Of a stretch of DNA of 64,000 nt, positions 35,671 to 48,200 are shown piece after piece. The position numbers and the translations under genes were made by a program. Position 1 is the first letter of the stretch. Each line of letters opens with the position of its first letter. Source of the stretch: Zeugodacus cucurbitae (lineage: Eukaryota > Arthropoda > Insecta > Diptera > Tephritidae); assembly GCF_028554725.1 (NCBI RefSeq), contig NC_071671.1, forward strand, positions 70,674,001 through 70,738,000. The letters are read 5' to 3'. Below the pieces are notes generated by a model, which saw only the letters and a program-made list of their open reading frames with translations, made no database searches and was not told where the DNA came from.

Positions 35671-36980
35671 AATTTTAATATTAAATAGGTTTAAACGATA
35701 GTGGAACAGGGTGGAGTGTAGTGGCATTTTGTTGCCACCAAACAGCAAAATGCTACACCATACTTCCCATAGACATATGTACGTCACCAATTGCGTGACT
35801 TTATTACGGAACTCCACACCTACGATTGGCAACGCTACTTACTGTATAAAAATAAATAAATATTGAAAAAGAAACGAAAGAATTAAAATATTTCTCAGAA
35901 AAAAAATTAGAATTAAATTGTTAAAAAACATTCGTCAAAATCAATAATATTTTTATTTAAAAATTAGTAGTTAATTATTTAAGATATTTCATTAAAATTA
36001 TGAATTTCTTTTGAGCTTCGCTATGTAGTAAGTGAACAAGTCTTTTTGAACATATTATTAAGATTGTTAAACTGATCTCTTGATTTTACTTTTTAGTTTT
36101 AAAGAATGTGTCTCGATATCAGCCTAGAACTTTAAAAGTCTTAAAGAATTACCAATGTATCATTTTGTACTTATTTATAAAAATTATAGTATATGGACTG
36201 ACTTTCTTCTTCTTCTGTTGTCTGACTTTTTGCTAAAGTGATCATCATGAACTCACTCTCGGTGTTGACTTGACCTTGACCACTAATTTGTTGAAGTTTC
36301 TAGTGTTGTTTTTGTCGAATATTGTAGTTGGCAACTCTGTTCGAAATTACCGTTTCTGTTATGACCTTATAAAGTGGGCTAATGAATATTTTCAGACGAC
36401 CAAAATTGATAAAAAATTAATAAAATTGTATACTTTATTATATAATTTTAAATTGAAAGATTTAAAGAAAAAACAGTTATCTCCCCGATGGTCTAAAATA
36501 TTGTAATAAAGTTCTCGAGAAGGCCGAAACGGTTTCGGCACAAACTTCCATTGTCTCTGTTTGAACTTTTGCCGCCGCAAAGCGCCTCAAAGCAAATCGG
36601 AAACATGAAATATTTTTTCATCATCTACTTGTGTATATTTTCCGCCACTAGCTAACAGTATTTTCTGAAATATAGTTACTAAGGCAGTAGCCTATCAAAA
36701 CAATTCATAATTAGCAAGTAGTGGAAGTAAAGAGATAGCCAGAGAAGCCGAGAAAAGAATGTTTCAATGATTTTACTTTTCGAGCTATCATTCATTATCA
36801 GCTGTACTATATTCTGTTGCTGTTGTTATTGTCGGTAGTTTAGTAAACATCGGCGATAATTGGCTATAATGAAGCCAAAGTGGCCGACAAGCGAACAGCA
36901 GAGATAGCTGTGAGAAAACGGAAAGTGTTAATGGTGGCAAATATTGATTATACTATATACTTTAGGTAAACCAAAAATAA
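35671..36980. other. AT-rich spacer
   Basis: Probable 3' end of lysozyme 2 (AATAAATAAATATTG near 35850) and then very A+T-rich sequence. The short frames at 36270-36580 show no features of a gene. Confidence 0.4.
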
Positions 36981-38292
36981 CACTGTGATAGTCAAAAAAA
37001 AAGACAAGACCAAATTCGACGGTTTCCCCTATTTCGGGTCCTACGAATCGAACTGCATCATTACTTTTTTGAGTTACAATCATGGTTTCATACAAAATTT
37101 TTTTGAAGTTTTTCATCAAAGTGGCCCATTGTAAGAGAAAGGCACTTTTTTCTTCGGTCTCTAACTTTTTTAATGTTGACTTTTTTGGTAAACTTTCTTT
37201 GGCAAAGCTTCTCAGAATAAGTCCGTCTTTAAGTTCTTAGATGACTGTAAACCCCAAAATCAATGTTTTTTGTGTCCTTATAGCCAATATGTAAAAAAAA
37301 CTGAAATTTAATCCATTTTTTTAATGTTTTTGCCCTCAGGTTTCGTCAATATTTTAATTTACCCTTTGATACTTATACATTAAGTGACACCCCATCACAT
37401 TATAAACCATTGCTTAGGAATGCACCGGTCTGAAGATTGGAAAAAATATGTATATGACATGGTAGACGCTTTTGAAGAAATAGGTGTGAATATGTCCTTA
37501 AAAATTTATTTCTTTCACCATCACAAGGACCATTTTGAGCAGCAAGTTCCGACTGAATCCGATGAGCATGGAGAAAGATTTCATCAAGTCGCCGCCCCCT
37601 TGAGCATTGGTACAGCGGAAAAAAGCTTGACTCGTTGCTTGCTGATTTGTGTTGGACATTGATAGATGTCTTATTAAATTTAATTTAAATATTGTGTACA
37701 AATTTATGATACTTATTGATAACAGTTATAAGATACAAAAATAATAAAATAGCATACAAACATAGTTAGTGTAGCTTTTTTAAAAAATACAAATTTTGTT
37801 AAGTTTTTTTTTTCTAATGGTTAGTTTTCTCAGAACGTTGTCTTTGCTTAAGTTTCTTACTATTACAAGATGTCACTTAATGTATAAGTATCAAAGGGTA
37901 AATTAAAATATTGACGAAACCTGAGGGCAAAAACATTAAAAAAATGGATTAAATTTCAGTTTTTTCGACATATTGGCTATAAGGACACAAAAAACATTGA
38001 TTTTGGGGTTTACAGTCCTCTAAGAACTTAAAGACAGACTTATTCTGAGAAGCTTTGCCAAAGAAAGTTTACCAAAAAAGTCAACATTAAAAAAGTTAGA
38101 GACCGAAGAAAAAAGTGCCTTTCTCTTACAATGGGCCACTTTGATGAAAAACTTCAAAAAAAAATTTTGTATGAAACCATGATTGTAACTCAAAAAAGTA
38201 ATGATGCAGTTCGATTCGTAGGACCCGAAATAGGGGGAAACCGTCGAATTTGGTCTTGTCTTTTTTTTTTTGGAAAAAAAACTATCACAGTG
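36981..38292. mobile_element. Foldback element with long inverted arms
   Basis: The left arm (36981-37389, 409 bases) and the right arm (37871-38292, 422 bases) are near-perfect reverse complements. Both outer ends read CACTGTGATAGT, and both are flanked by TAA (36978-36980 and 38293-38295), consistent with a three-base target duplication. Differences between the arms are mostly in poly-A/T runs and a few substitutions, so insertion was recent. The 481-base centre holds a fragment of a transposon-type protein, listed separately. The element has no complete transposase and would depend on a related copy. Classification to a DNA transposon superfamily is open; CACTG ends suggest CACTA/Chapaev-like, the TAA duplication PIF/Harbinger-like. 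Confidence 0.88.
37384..37700 (+). pseudogene. Fragment of an uncharacterised transposon-associated protein
   Basis: The frame FEEIGVNMSLKIYFFHHHKD, then SDEHGERFHQ, matches in character the 'NMSLKIHFLHSHLDFF...SDEHGERFHQDI' segment that recurs in many arthropod genomes as part of a repetitive, uncharacterised protein (memory of the motif, not a search). After a one-base frame change near 37608 the expected continuation is readable as KKLDSLLADLCWTLID. The copy is short, frame-shifted and has no start of its own, so it is a captured relic. In the family the sequence ends with a similar LADYCW motif. Confidence 0.6.
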
Positions 38293-40860
38293 TAATTAGT
38301 GAAACTAATATTCTGGCTGGACATCTGTTGCATACTTTGACCTTTCAACTTTGTATATTCTTCACTCAAAGTGTAGGACAACAAAAGAGAGACCTGATCT
38401 TTATCCATGAAAATTTTAGTGATTTCCCTCACAAGAATTCATTTTCTCTACCATACTCGCGGCCGTAACAACATTCTAGCAACAAACTCTTCCATCTCCA
38501 TGCAGATCACAACAAAAAAGAAGAGGCCAAAAATGCTTCCATTATACAACAAGTAACCATAAATGTCAACCGTGGGCGTTCTCAACAAAATCCAAAGAAC
38601 TCACTACTATTAGAACAACAACAAACGCGAACCCAATCAAAATATTTATAAACATACTCTAAATATATGTACATATATACATATATATAAGGTGAGTGCG
38701 AGTGTGATTGCGTGAAATAAAAGTTGACTCTCAATTGCGTTATTTATCTGCTCATGTGCGCAGGTTGGTTTGGCTGTTGGCTGTTGGCTGTCTGCCTACC
38801 TTCCTGCTGGCATTGGCATGTTGCCTCCGCAGCCAGCTGACAGCCTACGGTCTTTGTCTGCCGTCTGTGTCTGCAACAACCAATTTTCAATTCTTCAACT
38901 CTGCCATGCCAACCGAAATAAAGCCACAAAGTTGGTTGGCGGGCACAATGAAAGGGGCAAAAACAGAAATAAATGCATTTTCAATTGCCTCGGCGATGTG
39001 GTTGACATGCATGGGCGTCAGTGCAGCGCGCGCGCAGAATCGACAAAGAAACGTCCGTCAAACGTCCTCGCAGGCGCAAAAAGGCAAAAAGACCAGCGTG
39101 ACAGTCATTCCACAATTGCGCAGGAGCGGCAAGACGTGTGTGTCTGTTACACATACTCATACTTCAAATTGGAGATTTTACATTTACATATAATATACTT
39201 ATACATAATTTTTTATTTCTTTGGCTACGCGCTGTTGCCCTACCACAACCACTGAGGTAGGTGGTGTTCTACATACTCACGAGAGTGCCTACACATCCGT
39301 ATCGTGTGTACGAAGTTATTTCCTGTACGCAGCGACGTCGCAACTCTGCATTTCGAATCACCCAGTTGAGATGAGCCAAAGAAAGGTCTGAAGGCGTTTG
39401 GTGCTTTGTTAGAGCTTTCGCGGTTTCGGTGAATCACCCACAGCAAATGCAAATTTTTATTGCTAAATTGTCATTCGTACTCGCGGGCGTTTTAAATGGC
39501 TTGGAGAAGTACGAGTATAATGTGACTGCAGACTGGATTGACTCGGATGTGTGCGTTTGTGTGGGCTGAAATTAGGAATATTCGAGAGCCAAAGGAACTT
39601 GGATGGGCGCTTTGCTTTTTGTAGTAGTGACATTGAGGTTTTATATTGTGATTATTATGTTAAGTGTATGGAGGGAGTCACTTTTAAATAAGCTAGGGTT
39701 TGGAGCCCAGCTTGTACTGTGGTTGTCTTTTTCGGTGATTTCTTTAAAGATTTTGTTGATTTCTGTTTGTCAGTGAAAAAGTAGGTTTGGAGCCCAACAA
39801 GCTCAATACTTTGGTATTTTATTTTAAAGTATTTTAAAGAATCCATTTTATATGATTCATACTTTGTAGTGTCTTTCGCGATGTTTCTTCTTCATTAAGC
39901 GAATGTGGCTTGGGTTTTCATAGAAAAATAATTTTGGTTATCCGAGAACTACGTTGCTACTTTCATTTCGTTTGTTATCGAGTGGCTATGTAGATTTTTT
40001 AAGGACCCCTTGCTCAAACATTAGATTTAAGAACGAAACCTCTTTTGTGTGCTTGTATGTGTATCTATACTCGTATGTATGTTTAAGCATGTCTTTGCTC
40101 ATAGTTTCAAACAATACTTTGTAAGCTTAGTACTAAGATCCAATTGTAAAGTAAACGTTGTAAACAAAATGAATGTACAACTCATATATGTAATTGAGTA
40201 AGCTAACATATCAAGATTGTTTATTTGAGCGCGTGTGGGACGCACGCACGCCTCCGTAAGGTAAATTGTAACTTCAAAGTAGGCGAGAGTTTGAAGACAT
40301 ACAAATATACATACACACAAACATATATATACTACAGTGATCTTCAAGCAAATAGTCAAATCTCTAATTGAGCAAAATTAGGGAAGGTCCACCGAAAGTA
40401 GTACCGAAGTACGCTACCAAAGTACAGCTATAACTTCACGAATCTCTTTATTTTTTTACCAAAGCTCGCATGCGTCTGTGTATGTTTGTATGTGAAGGCT
40501 TTCTGTTGACTGCCTATAAATGTGGCAACAGTTTCGTTAGCAGCAGTTCCATGGTGCTGCATGCCATGCTTCGAGCAAAAAACAAGCATACGTATGAAAC
40601 TCCGAGGCTCCGCAATGGCAAAACAGATGGCATCGTTGCGATATGATAATGATGCCGCCGACGCCACGATCGGCGCGCCAAATGCTGCACAAAACCTTAA
40701 TTTGCGTAGTTTCACTGCAAAAAGCAACAACAAAAACCATTTCGAGTGTAGAAATATATATGTATTAGCTTTGTCGATTTGGCGGCTTACTCGCTTTAAC
40801 GGGTTTTTGTTGACTTATATGTGGATGCATATTTGCTGCAAAATATTTCGATAAATTTGG

Positions 40861-41014
40861 TTGTAAACGCAATAGAAGCACAAAATAGTGTCAAACTGCT
40901 CAAATAGCGGTTAAAATGTAATTATTTTGGCGAGCTGTGCATCTTAAGCCTCAGGCGGGCTACAACTTGAGCTGTAAGTCTCTCGGCGATTGGCGTGGAA
41001 GTTGGCGAAAGCAT
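40861..41014 (+). repeat. 154-base direct repeat, copy 1
   Basis: From TTGTAAACGCAATAGAAGCA to GTTGGCGAAAGCAT. Copy 2 lies 247 bases downstream with only about two differences (GCAATAG/GCGATAG and TTGAGC/TTGAAC). Confidence 0.95.
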
Positions 41015-41065
41015 ATACATATATACATATGTATATATATAAACTGAGTGGCAGTGTGACTGCGT

Positions 41066-41109
41066 GAAATAAAAGTTGAAAGTAGTTGAAATAAAAGTTG
41101 AAAGTAGTT
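41066..41109 (+). repeat. 22-base tandem duplication
   Basis: Two adjacent copies of GAAATAAAAGTTGAAAGTAGTT lie between the 154-base repeats, positions 41066-41087 and 41088-41109. A GCGTGAAATAAAAGTTGA sequence with the same preceding context (GTGTGA.TGCGTG) occurs at about 38702-38727. Confidence 0.9.
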
Positions 41110-41261
41110 GTAAACGCGATAGAAGCACAAAATAGTGTCAAACTGCTCAAATAGCGGTTAAAATGTAATTATTTTGGCGAGCTGTGCATCTTAAGCCTCA
41201 GGCGGGCTACAACTTGAACTGTAAGTCTCTCGGCGATTGGCGTGGAAGTTGGCGAAAGCAT
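41108..41261 (+). repeat. 154-base direct repeat, copy 2
   Basis: Near-identical to copy 1 at 40861-41014. The intervening 93 bases carry TA microsatellite sequence and the 22-base tandem duplication, so the structure looks like a recent local duplication or slippage product. Confidence 0.95.
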
Positions 41262-43079
41262 GCCATGCAGAGTATTTGAAGAGTGTGGAGGTGGTAGTGT
41301 GTTGCAATAAGCGTCTTTATTACAAAATCTAGCATTTACAATGAAAATTAAATTTTTAAATAACTTTAATTTTAAATTAAATGCAAAATTTTCCTATTAT
41401 TTAATAATATGTATGTAATGATTTTAAGATTATTTAATTTTTTTATAAATAATATTTATGATTATGAAAATTAATATTATTTTTTTTATTTTAAATAATA
41501 TATTACCAAGACTTGAAAAAAATAAAAAAAAAATAAAATTTATTTATTAAATTTAATTTGATGAAGACGTATACTTTGCAACATTTTATAACGTATCACT
41601 GCTGTAAAAAAAAAATATAAAACGTTGTAATAAATCCATTCTAAAACACACAGAGTTCTGCTCTAGAAGTCACAAATAATTGCCCGGTTTCATGCCTTTC
41701 ATACTTTTTGTTCGCGAGTAGATATTTATTGCACTCGTGTTAAAAGCTTTGTAATGCATATGCATGACTCCGGGCATTTCCGTTGCACAAGTGCACTTCC
41801 GTTTCATATGCAATTCAACACTTTTGTGCCGCAATGACAACATGTAACATAACAATTTTGATGCTACCGTTTAGCGTTTGTTGTTGTTGCTGCAATATTT
41901 TGTATTGTGTACAAATAAAGAGCGCCATAAATTAGAGCGTAACCAGCCGAAATGGTAGCGAGTAGACGGTTCCGACACAGTGCATCCACATAGCGCACAC
42001 ACAACTGTACATATGTAGCTACCAATAAACACACATGTTAATATACAAATGTATATTTTACCATAAATAATCACATCTGCCCATATATGCGAGTAAGTGT
42101 GACAAAAGTCTACGAAGTACTTGTGTTAGGAAGCCTCCAAGAGCAACTAAAGTGTGTATGCAGCGGCCGGATGTGTAAAACAATTTTAATATTTTACTCA
42201 AAATTACCAAAATTTGTTTGCGGTAATAGTCTGACACTTCCTCAAGCAGTTAATGCGCACAACAATAACAAAACACACACACTTACAAATATATGGATGA
42301 TTCCTGCCTACTGCATTAGCGCAACGTGCATTAACACCTTGGATCTCTAGTTTTATTGCGCATAAAATATTTCGTATTCGTATTGAAATTCCTATCAGCT
42401 CAACCCAACACCCAACCGTCCATCCGGCGCATCGACCCATTGACTGACGACGACTATCGATGATTGTCACGGTGCTTGCATACACACACACACACAAACT
42501 CTCAAGTCCCTTCTGCCACCTGTTTCGTTTTGCTTGATGGTTTGGTTTTATTGTTGTTATTATTTTTGTGTGTTTTCAACAAGAGTTTTTGAAACGTTTG
42601 AGTGCGTTTAATTTCCGGTTGCAGCGCCACGCTTTGTTTGTACCAACAATGTTCTTGTCATTTGCTGTAGTTTTGACTCTATGAATGTCTGTATAATTCT
42701 ATATATACAAATGTAAATACTAACAACTGTTGTATTTTATTTTTTTTTTCAAAGTAGCGAGTATTGTTTATTCATTTGCATTTGCCTGTTCTGTTTGTGG
42801 TTTATTGTTATAGCCAAGTGAATTATGTATAGGTAGAAGTTTCAACCGCATAATCGACACCAGAGCACACTATGCCACAAACGTCCCTGTAGGAATATTT
42901 TCAAGTCGAATATATGTGACTTAAATTCTAATGTATTCAATACCTTTCAAACCGATATTTTTTCAAAGATCTGTAGCAAGTCGGTCAGGATTATTTTTAA
43001 GCTAGTAGAGATCCAAATTGCTGTAAGTGAATTTTTCAAAACAACGATCATCGCGCTACCTAGTGCTCAATATTTTTTT

Positions 43080-43260
43080 ATACTCTCGCAACAAAAGTTG
43101 CTCAAAGAGTATTATAGTTTTGCTCACATAACGGTTGTTTGTAAGTGATAAAACTAAACGAGTTACATATAGGGTTATATATATCAAAATGATCAGGGTG
43201 ACGAGTCTGTCCGTCCGTCCGTGCAACGGATAACTTGAATGGCTATCACTGTTGAGCTAT
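43080..43260 (+). repeat. Dispersed fly repeat (TGATCAGGGTGACGAG module)
   Basis: The order TACTCTCGCAAC, GAGTATTATAGTTTTG, ACGGTTGTTTGTAAGTGATA, AGGGTTATATATATCAAAAT, GATCAGGGTGACGAGTCTGT and a CCGT tandem (CCGTCCGTCCGTGCAAC) is a familiar repetitive module found throughout fly genomes within transposon-derived sequence. No coding part accompanies it. Recognition is from memory. Confidence 0.65.
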
Positions 43261-43909
43261 GCGGTCAAAATTACACAAAATGTGCCCAAATAAAAAATAA
43301 ATTTAGGAAATTATTTTGACTACAAAGATCCCTTTAGCGTGTTCATCTCTGGTACTCAAATAAGATCAGAATCTACATACATCTAATCTCTAACAAAGTT
43401 GGTTTCTTATTTTCTAATCCAATGCTTTTCGTAATACCAAAACTATTAAGAGCTCTAATATACCGTTAGAACAGTTTAGTAACAGCTGTAGTCGCAACAA
43501 ATGCTCAGCAATAAAGAATAAACAGACATTTCTCAGTTTCCACACAATTCATACCATCTGAGCGACATAAAGTTGCCTCACCTTAATCACCAATTTCAGA
43601 GACAGAAGACATAAAAAGCGCAGATCTCACAATTAATTGATTATTCCTTCGAGTTGCAAAAAATCAACAGCCGCGCATAATTGAAAGCAACTTTTTTCCT
43701 CCGCATAATAAATATTTCGACTTAATGCTTCTTAAAATTTGAACGCGAGAAGCATTTTACGAGTGAGTATCAGCCGACGAATAGTCCATATTTGGGCCGG
43801 CTATGTGCGAGTATTTGCGGTTGCACTTAACTAACGGTGACACCGCCACGAATGCGCGCGACATTAAAAGTCGCCACGCAAGCGCCACTATTTGCCAACA
43901 ACCATAATA

Positions 43910-45215
43910 AAGGGTGATTTTTTAAGAGCTTGATAACTTTTTTTAAAAAAAAAACGCATAAAATTTGCAAAATCTCATCGGTTCTTTATTTGAAACGTTA
44001 GATTGGTTCATGACATTTACTTTTTGAAGATAATTTCATTTAAATGTTGACCGCGGCTGCGTCTTAGGTGGTCCATTCGGAAAGTCCAATTTTGGGCAAC
44101 TTTTTCGAGCATTTCGGCCGGAATAGCCCGAATTTCTTCGGAAATGTTGTCTTCCAAAGCTGGAATAGTTGCTGGCTTATTTCTGTAGACTTTAGACTTG
44201 ACGTAGCCCCACAAAAAATAGTCTAAAGGCGTTAAATCGCATGATCTTGGTGGCCAACTTACGGGTCCATTTCTTGAGATGAATTGTTCTCCGAAGTTTT
44301 CCCTCAAAATGGCCATAGAATCGCGAGCTGTGTGGCATGTAGCGCCATCTTGTTGAAACCACATGTCAACCAAGTTCAGTTCTTCCATTTTTGGCAACAA
44401 AAAGTTTGTTAGCATCGAACGATAGCGATCGCCATTCACCGTAACGTTGCGTCCAACAGCATCTTTGAAAAAATACGGTCCAATGATTCCACCAGCGTAC
44501 AAACCACACCAAACAGTGCATTTTTCGGGATGCATGGGCAGTTCTTGAACGGCTTCTGGTTGCTCTTCACCCCAAATGCGGCAATTTTGCTTATTTACGT
44601 AGCCATTCAACCAGAAATGAGCCTCATCGCTGAACAAAATTTGTCGATAAAAAAGCGGATTTTCTGCCAACTTTTCTAGGGCCCATTCACTGAAAATTCG
44701 ACGTTGTGGCAGATCGTTCGGCTTCAGTTCTTGCACGAGCTGTATTTTATACGGTTTTACACCAAGATCTTTGCGTAAAATCTTCCATGTGGTCGAATAA
44801 CACAAACCCAATTGCTGCGAACGGCGACGAATCGACATTTCACGGTCTTCAGCCACACTCTCAGAAACAGACGCAATATTCTCTTCTGTACGCACTGTAC
44901 GCATTCGTGTGGTTGGTTTAATGTCCAATAAAGTAAACTGAGTGCGAAACTTGGTCACAATCGCATTAATTGTTTGCTCACTTGGTCGATTATGTAGACC
45001 ATAAATCGGACGTAAAGCGCGAAACACATTTCGAACCGAACACTGATTTTGGTAATAAAATTCAATGATTTGCAAGCGTTGCTCGTTAGTAAGTCTATTC
45101 ATGATGAAATGTCAAAGCATACTGAGCATCTTTCTCTTTGACACCATGTCTGAAATCCCACGTGATCTGTCAAATACTAATGCATGAAAATCCTAACCTC
45201 AAAAAAATCACCCGA
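43910..45215 (-). mobile_element. DD41D mariner-like transposon (rosa class), apparently complete
   Basis: The ends carry inverted repeats GGGTGATTTTTT at 43912-43923 and its complement at 45202-45213, each two bases inside a TA target duplication (43908-43909 and 45216-45217). Total length is 1306 bases. One uninterrupted transposase frame fills the interior on the minus strand. DD41D elements of the Tc1/mariner superfamily were named rosa from the tephritid Ceratitis rosa. Intact ends, target duplication and frame indicate recent insertion. Confidence 0.95.
44017..45102 (-). CDS. Mariner-family transposase, DD41D type
   Basis: 361 residues, single exon, no stop or shift. It cuts the element at its ends and joins it to TA sites. 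The N-terminal helix-turn-helix region (LTNEQRLQIIEFYYQNQCSV, SEQTINAIVTKF) binds the terminal repeats; a second one follows (SIRRRSQQLGLCYSTTWKIL). The catalytic triad is visible: Asp in LFSDEAHFW, Asp in WFQQDGATCH, and Asp in LTPLDYFLWGYVK. The distance between the second and third Asp is 41 residues by count, so DD41D. The length is normal for a full transposase, and nothing essential looks missing. The start ATG at 45102 is the first in frame. Confidence 0.96.
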   Translation of the reverse strand: MNRLTNEQRLQIIEFYYQNQCSVRNVFRALRPIYGLHNRPSEQTINAIVTKFRTQFTLLDIKPTTRMRTVRTEENIASVSESVAEDREMSIRRRSQQLGLCYSTTWKILRKDLGVKPYKIQLVQELKPNDLPQRRIFSEWALEKLAENPLFYRQILFSDEAHFWLNGYVNKQNCRIWGEEQPEAVQELPMHPEKCTVWCGLYAGGIIGPYFFKDAVGRNVTVNGDRYRSMLTNFLLPKMEELNLVDMWFQQDGATCHTARDSMAILRENFGEQFISRNGPVSWPPRSCDLTPLDYFLWGYVKSKVYRNKPATIPALEDNISEEIRAIPAEMLEKVAQNWTFRMDHLRRSRGQHLNEIIFKK

Positions 45216-48200
45216 TAGCAACAACAACTGTTGCGATTGTCGTTTTTCCCAAAAATGGTGAAAATCTCTAAAACTCAATGCGCATTTTTCGAATTCACGC
45301 GTTGTCGTGAAAATCACTTGAGCGCTTGCGCTTGTGTGTGAAACGTTTCAATCCGCGTCAATTGCACATGGCGTTGCTTGTCCGTTGAGCTTAACAAATT
45401 AGCTGGGGAAAATGTCATGTACCAAAATGTTTCAAGAAATTCCAAAAAGCAACAAAAACACTTATATAACTTTTCCCACGACTATCTATCCGTTCGGCTA
45501 GACATTTATATACATTAAAGGAGCCAAAAAGGCTGGAGAGAAATTATTATGTCTTGCTTCAATTTCTATACCAATAAAGCACCGCAAGCGTTTGAAAGAA
45601 AAGTAAAATCACCTGAAACTCGACCAACCGTTTCTAACTCACTGAATTGGAAAATCCACAAATGTTTAAAAAAAAATCTACACAGCGGCGAAAGGAAAGC
45701 GCAGATTTTCATTTTACACGCGTTAATGAAGCCGCTCATAATTGTGCACATGTCGATAACATCGGCTGGATAGTAAAAGTTCACTTTGCTTTTATGCTCC
45801 TAATTCAATGAAAATTTACCAACAAACCATGGGTAGTATGGCCATTCACTGACGTAGTGGAAAATTGGGCACATGTAAGAGAAAAAAAGGGAAATATAAA
45901 AAAACAACAACACCTAACAAAAGCATGCAACAACAACAATCGGGTGACTCGCGAACGACAGCTGGCGTCATTGCTGTGGTCTCGCTTAATTTTCACTCCG
46001 CACATTATTTGCACTGTCTACGCTACAAAAGCAACAACAGCAGCAAGGGGCAGAAGAAGTCAAATCTTTCTTTTGAATAAATACATAAAATCAGCGCAAA
46101 TATTGTGAGCATACTACTATAAAGAAGCAAAACAATAACAAGCCAAGTCTTTTTTCTTCGCCAGCTTTCATTCACCGATTACAATGCGAGTGCACGCAGC
46201 GTTTAAGGCGGAAGAAGTGAGGACTTGCTGCGTCTGTGTGTGAGCACAACAATGGCCTAACTTGCAAGAAACGCGAGTACTCACGTTGCGAAAGTTAAAT
46301 GTACTCCACATGGGTCGGACAGTAGTCCAAGAGTGAACACAATTGATTAGTCCATAAAGTCCAACTCTATATAACATCAGGGTAGTCTCGATTACTTTCT
46401 TGATTATTAATTACTTCTTGAGGTATTTGTCAAAGATATTTCGACCTATGGTCCCACAATTAATTGGAAATGTCACTCGAATTAATTAACATTGTTATTC
46501 CAAATAAATAATTGATTGATTTTTCGTTAAATTTTGTTTGCCTAATTTATTAGGAAGTCCTACCATGTCAGTCTGTAAAACATCGCGTAGTGATTACGAT
46601 CATCAAAACACGATCAATGGTCGTATGACAGTGAGCTAGTTCAGAGACATGATTTGGTCCACTATTCCACTACGGAAGAGCGTTTTATGGAGTACTCCAT
46701 TATGGTACAAATGGAACGTATAGTCGAACCATTCTGCAGAGTTTGCAACGACCATGGCGTACGATCATTAATACACTCTTTAACATTTTCATTCATACTT
46801 TGCTTTTGTTTTCGCAGTTGCTTTAGAATTTAATTTGCGGCTCTCCAGTCGGTCGGTCTACCTTTGGTCCTCCATGCCCTTACCAAAGGCAACTCGTGAA
46901 GTAATAATTGAATTTTAAGTGTTTTGTCATTTGAGTGAGGTGAAAGGGATTTTTTTTGTTGTGTTGTGAAGGAGGCAGATATATGTACCTACATGTATAT
47001 ATGTATGCATTGAATCGTATGCAAACTGCTGAGAGCGTTGTTGCAGAAGACTCGAGGATCGGAATATTTAAATGAAATGCAAGCATTGTATTTATTGTAA
47101 GCCTTTGTTTCGTTAAGACGGAAGTGAATACATACATACATATGTTTTTGGCATATTATTTTGAAAAGGAAGGTTTGAGAACGGTGGACAGAAAGAAATA
47201 TTAAATAAATAAGGGACAACAACAACAAATTTCCATTAGTGGTTGGTCTATGGATTCCATTCCATTGGGTATTTAAAACAGTTTTCGTATTTAATGAAAT
47301 CAGATTCTAGATTCAGAGTTGAGATTTCGAATTCGAAAATTTTTTGTGGAAGAAGAAGAAGTTCGGTGAAATATCAGATTTGTTAAAGGATCTCCTCTTG
47401 AAATGGAATAATACCATTAACTCTTTTAGTCTATGTTAAACGCCATAGCCTCAAAAGAAATGATCGCACTATATAAATGAACAATGGTTAGTCGTAAAAG
47501 GAAAGTCGGGGAAGTGAAAACAAGTTGTTTGAGTAATATTATATATCATGCGATAAAAATTGTAAAATCTTTAGTATTTACGACTTTAAAATAAATTTTC
47601 ATCTTCTAATGAAGTTAAAGCAACGAATTTCGTAGTTAATGCAAAGCAATAACACAATTAAGAATGCAGATTAACGACAAAATAAAATAAATACACAATT
47701 TGCCCTCGCCCACACATTTCCGATACGCATACCAGCCGCTACGGGCTGTTAAAGGCAAACACCTTAAAGCTATTGCCGCAATCTTAATACATTCAATCGC
47801 GCGTGTGTGTGAGTGTCTCTTGACAGTTGTAAAATATATTTTGGTGGAGGCGTGCGCCTTCAGCTGGTTAACCAGTTTTAGAGCATTTAATTCGATTTTC
47901 TTTAAAATTACAATATAAAGAGCCTGACAATCGCTATAGCTGATTTTATTTCGAATGAAAATGATGTAAACTCCAGTAACATTTTGATGCAATGCTGTCT
48001 CGTGGCAAGCAACGTCGGCCATTTAACAGCAATTGAAATGATTGGTGAGCCAACGGTTCCGTACGCCACATCCTCATTAAAAGTGCAAGCATTAAGTGTG
48101 ATTTGCATACGCGTCTCTCTCTGCTCTACTCTCGGAGTCATCAAATGATTTTTTGGTTTTCGTAATTTAAGACTCAAGTTCAAAACCCACACAGCGCTTG

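Larger units (their letters stand above)
38293..43909. other. Intergenic spacer with repeats
   Basis: No gene recognised in 5.6 kb. It contains two copies of a 154-base repeat, a 22-base tandem duplication, and a dispersed fly repeat near 43080. Overlapping open frames at 38708-39255 are in different phases with no motif, so they are treated as chance. Confidence 0.4.

Noticed and set aside
38708..39255. Two overlapping 161-codon plus-strand frames
   Set aside because: They are in different phases, low in complexity, and contain no domain; chance frames in a G+C-richer patch.
40861..41261. Repeat-spacer arrangement
   Set aside because: Only two long copies, nothing like a CRISPR array, and the genome is eukaryotic.
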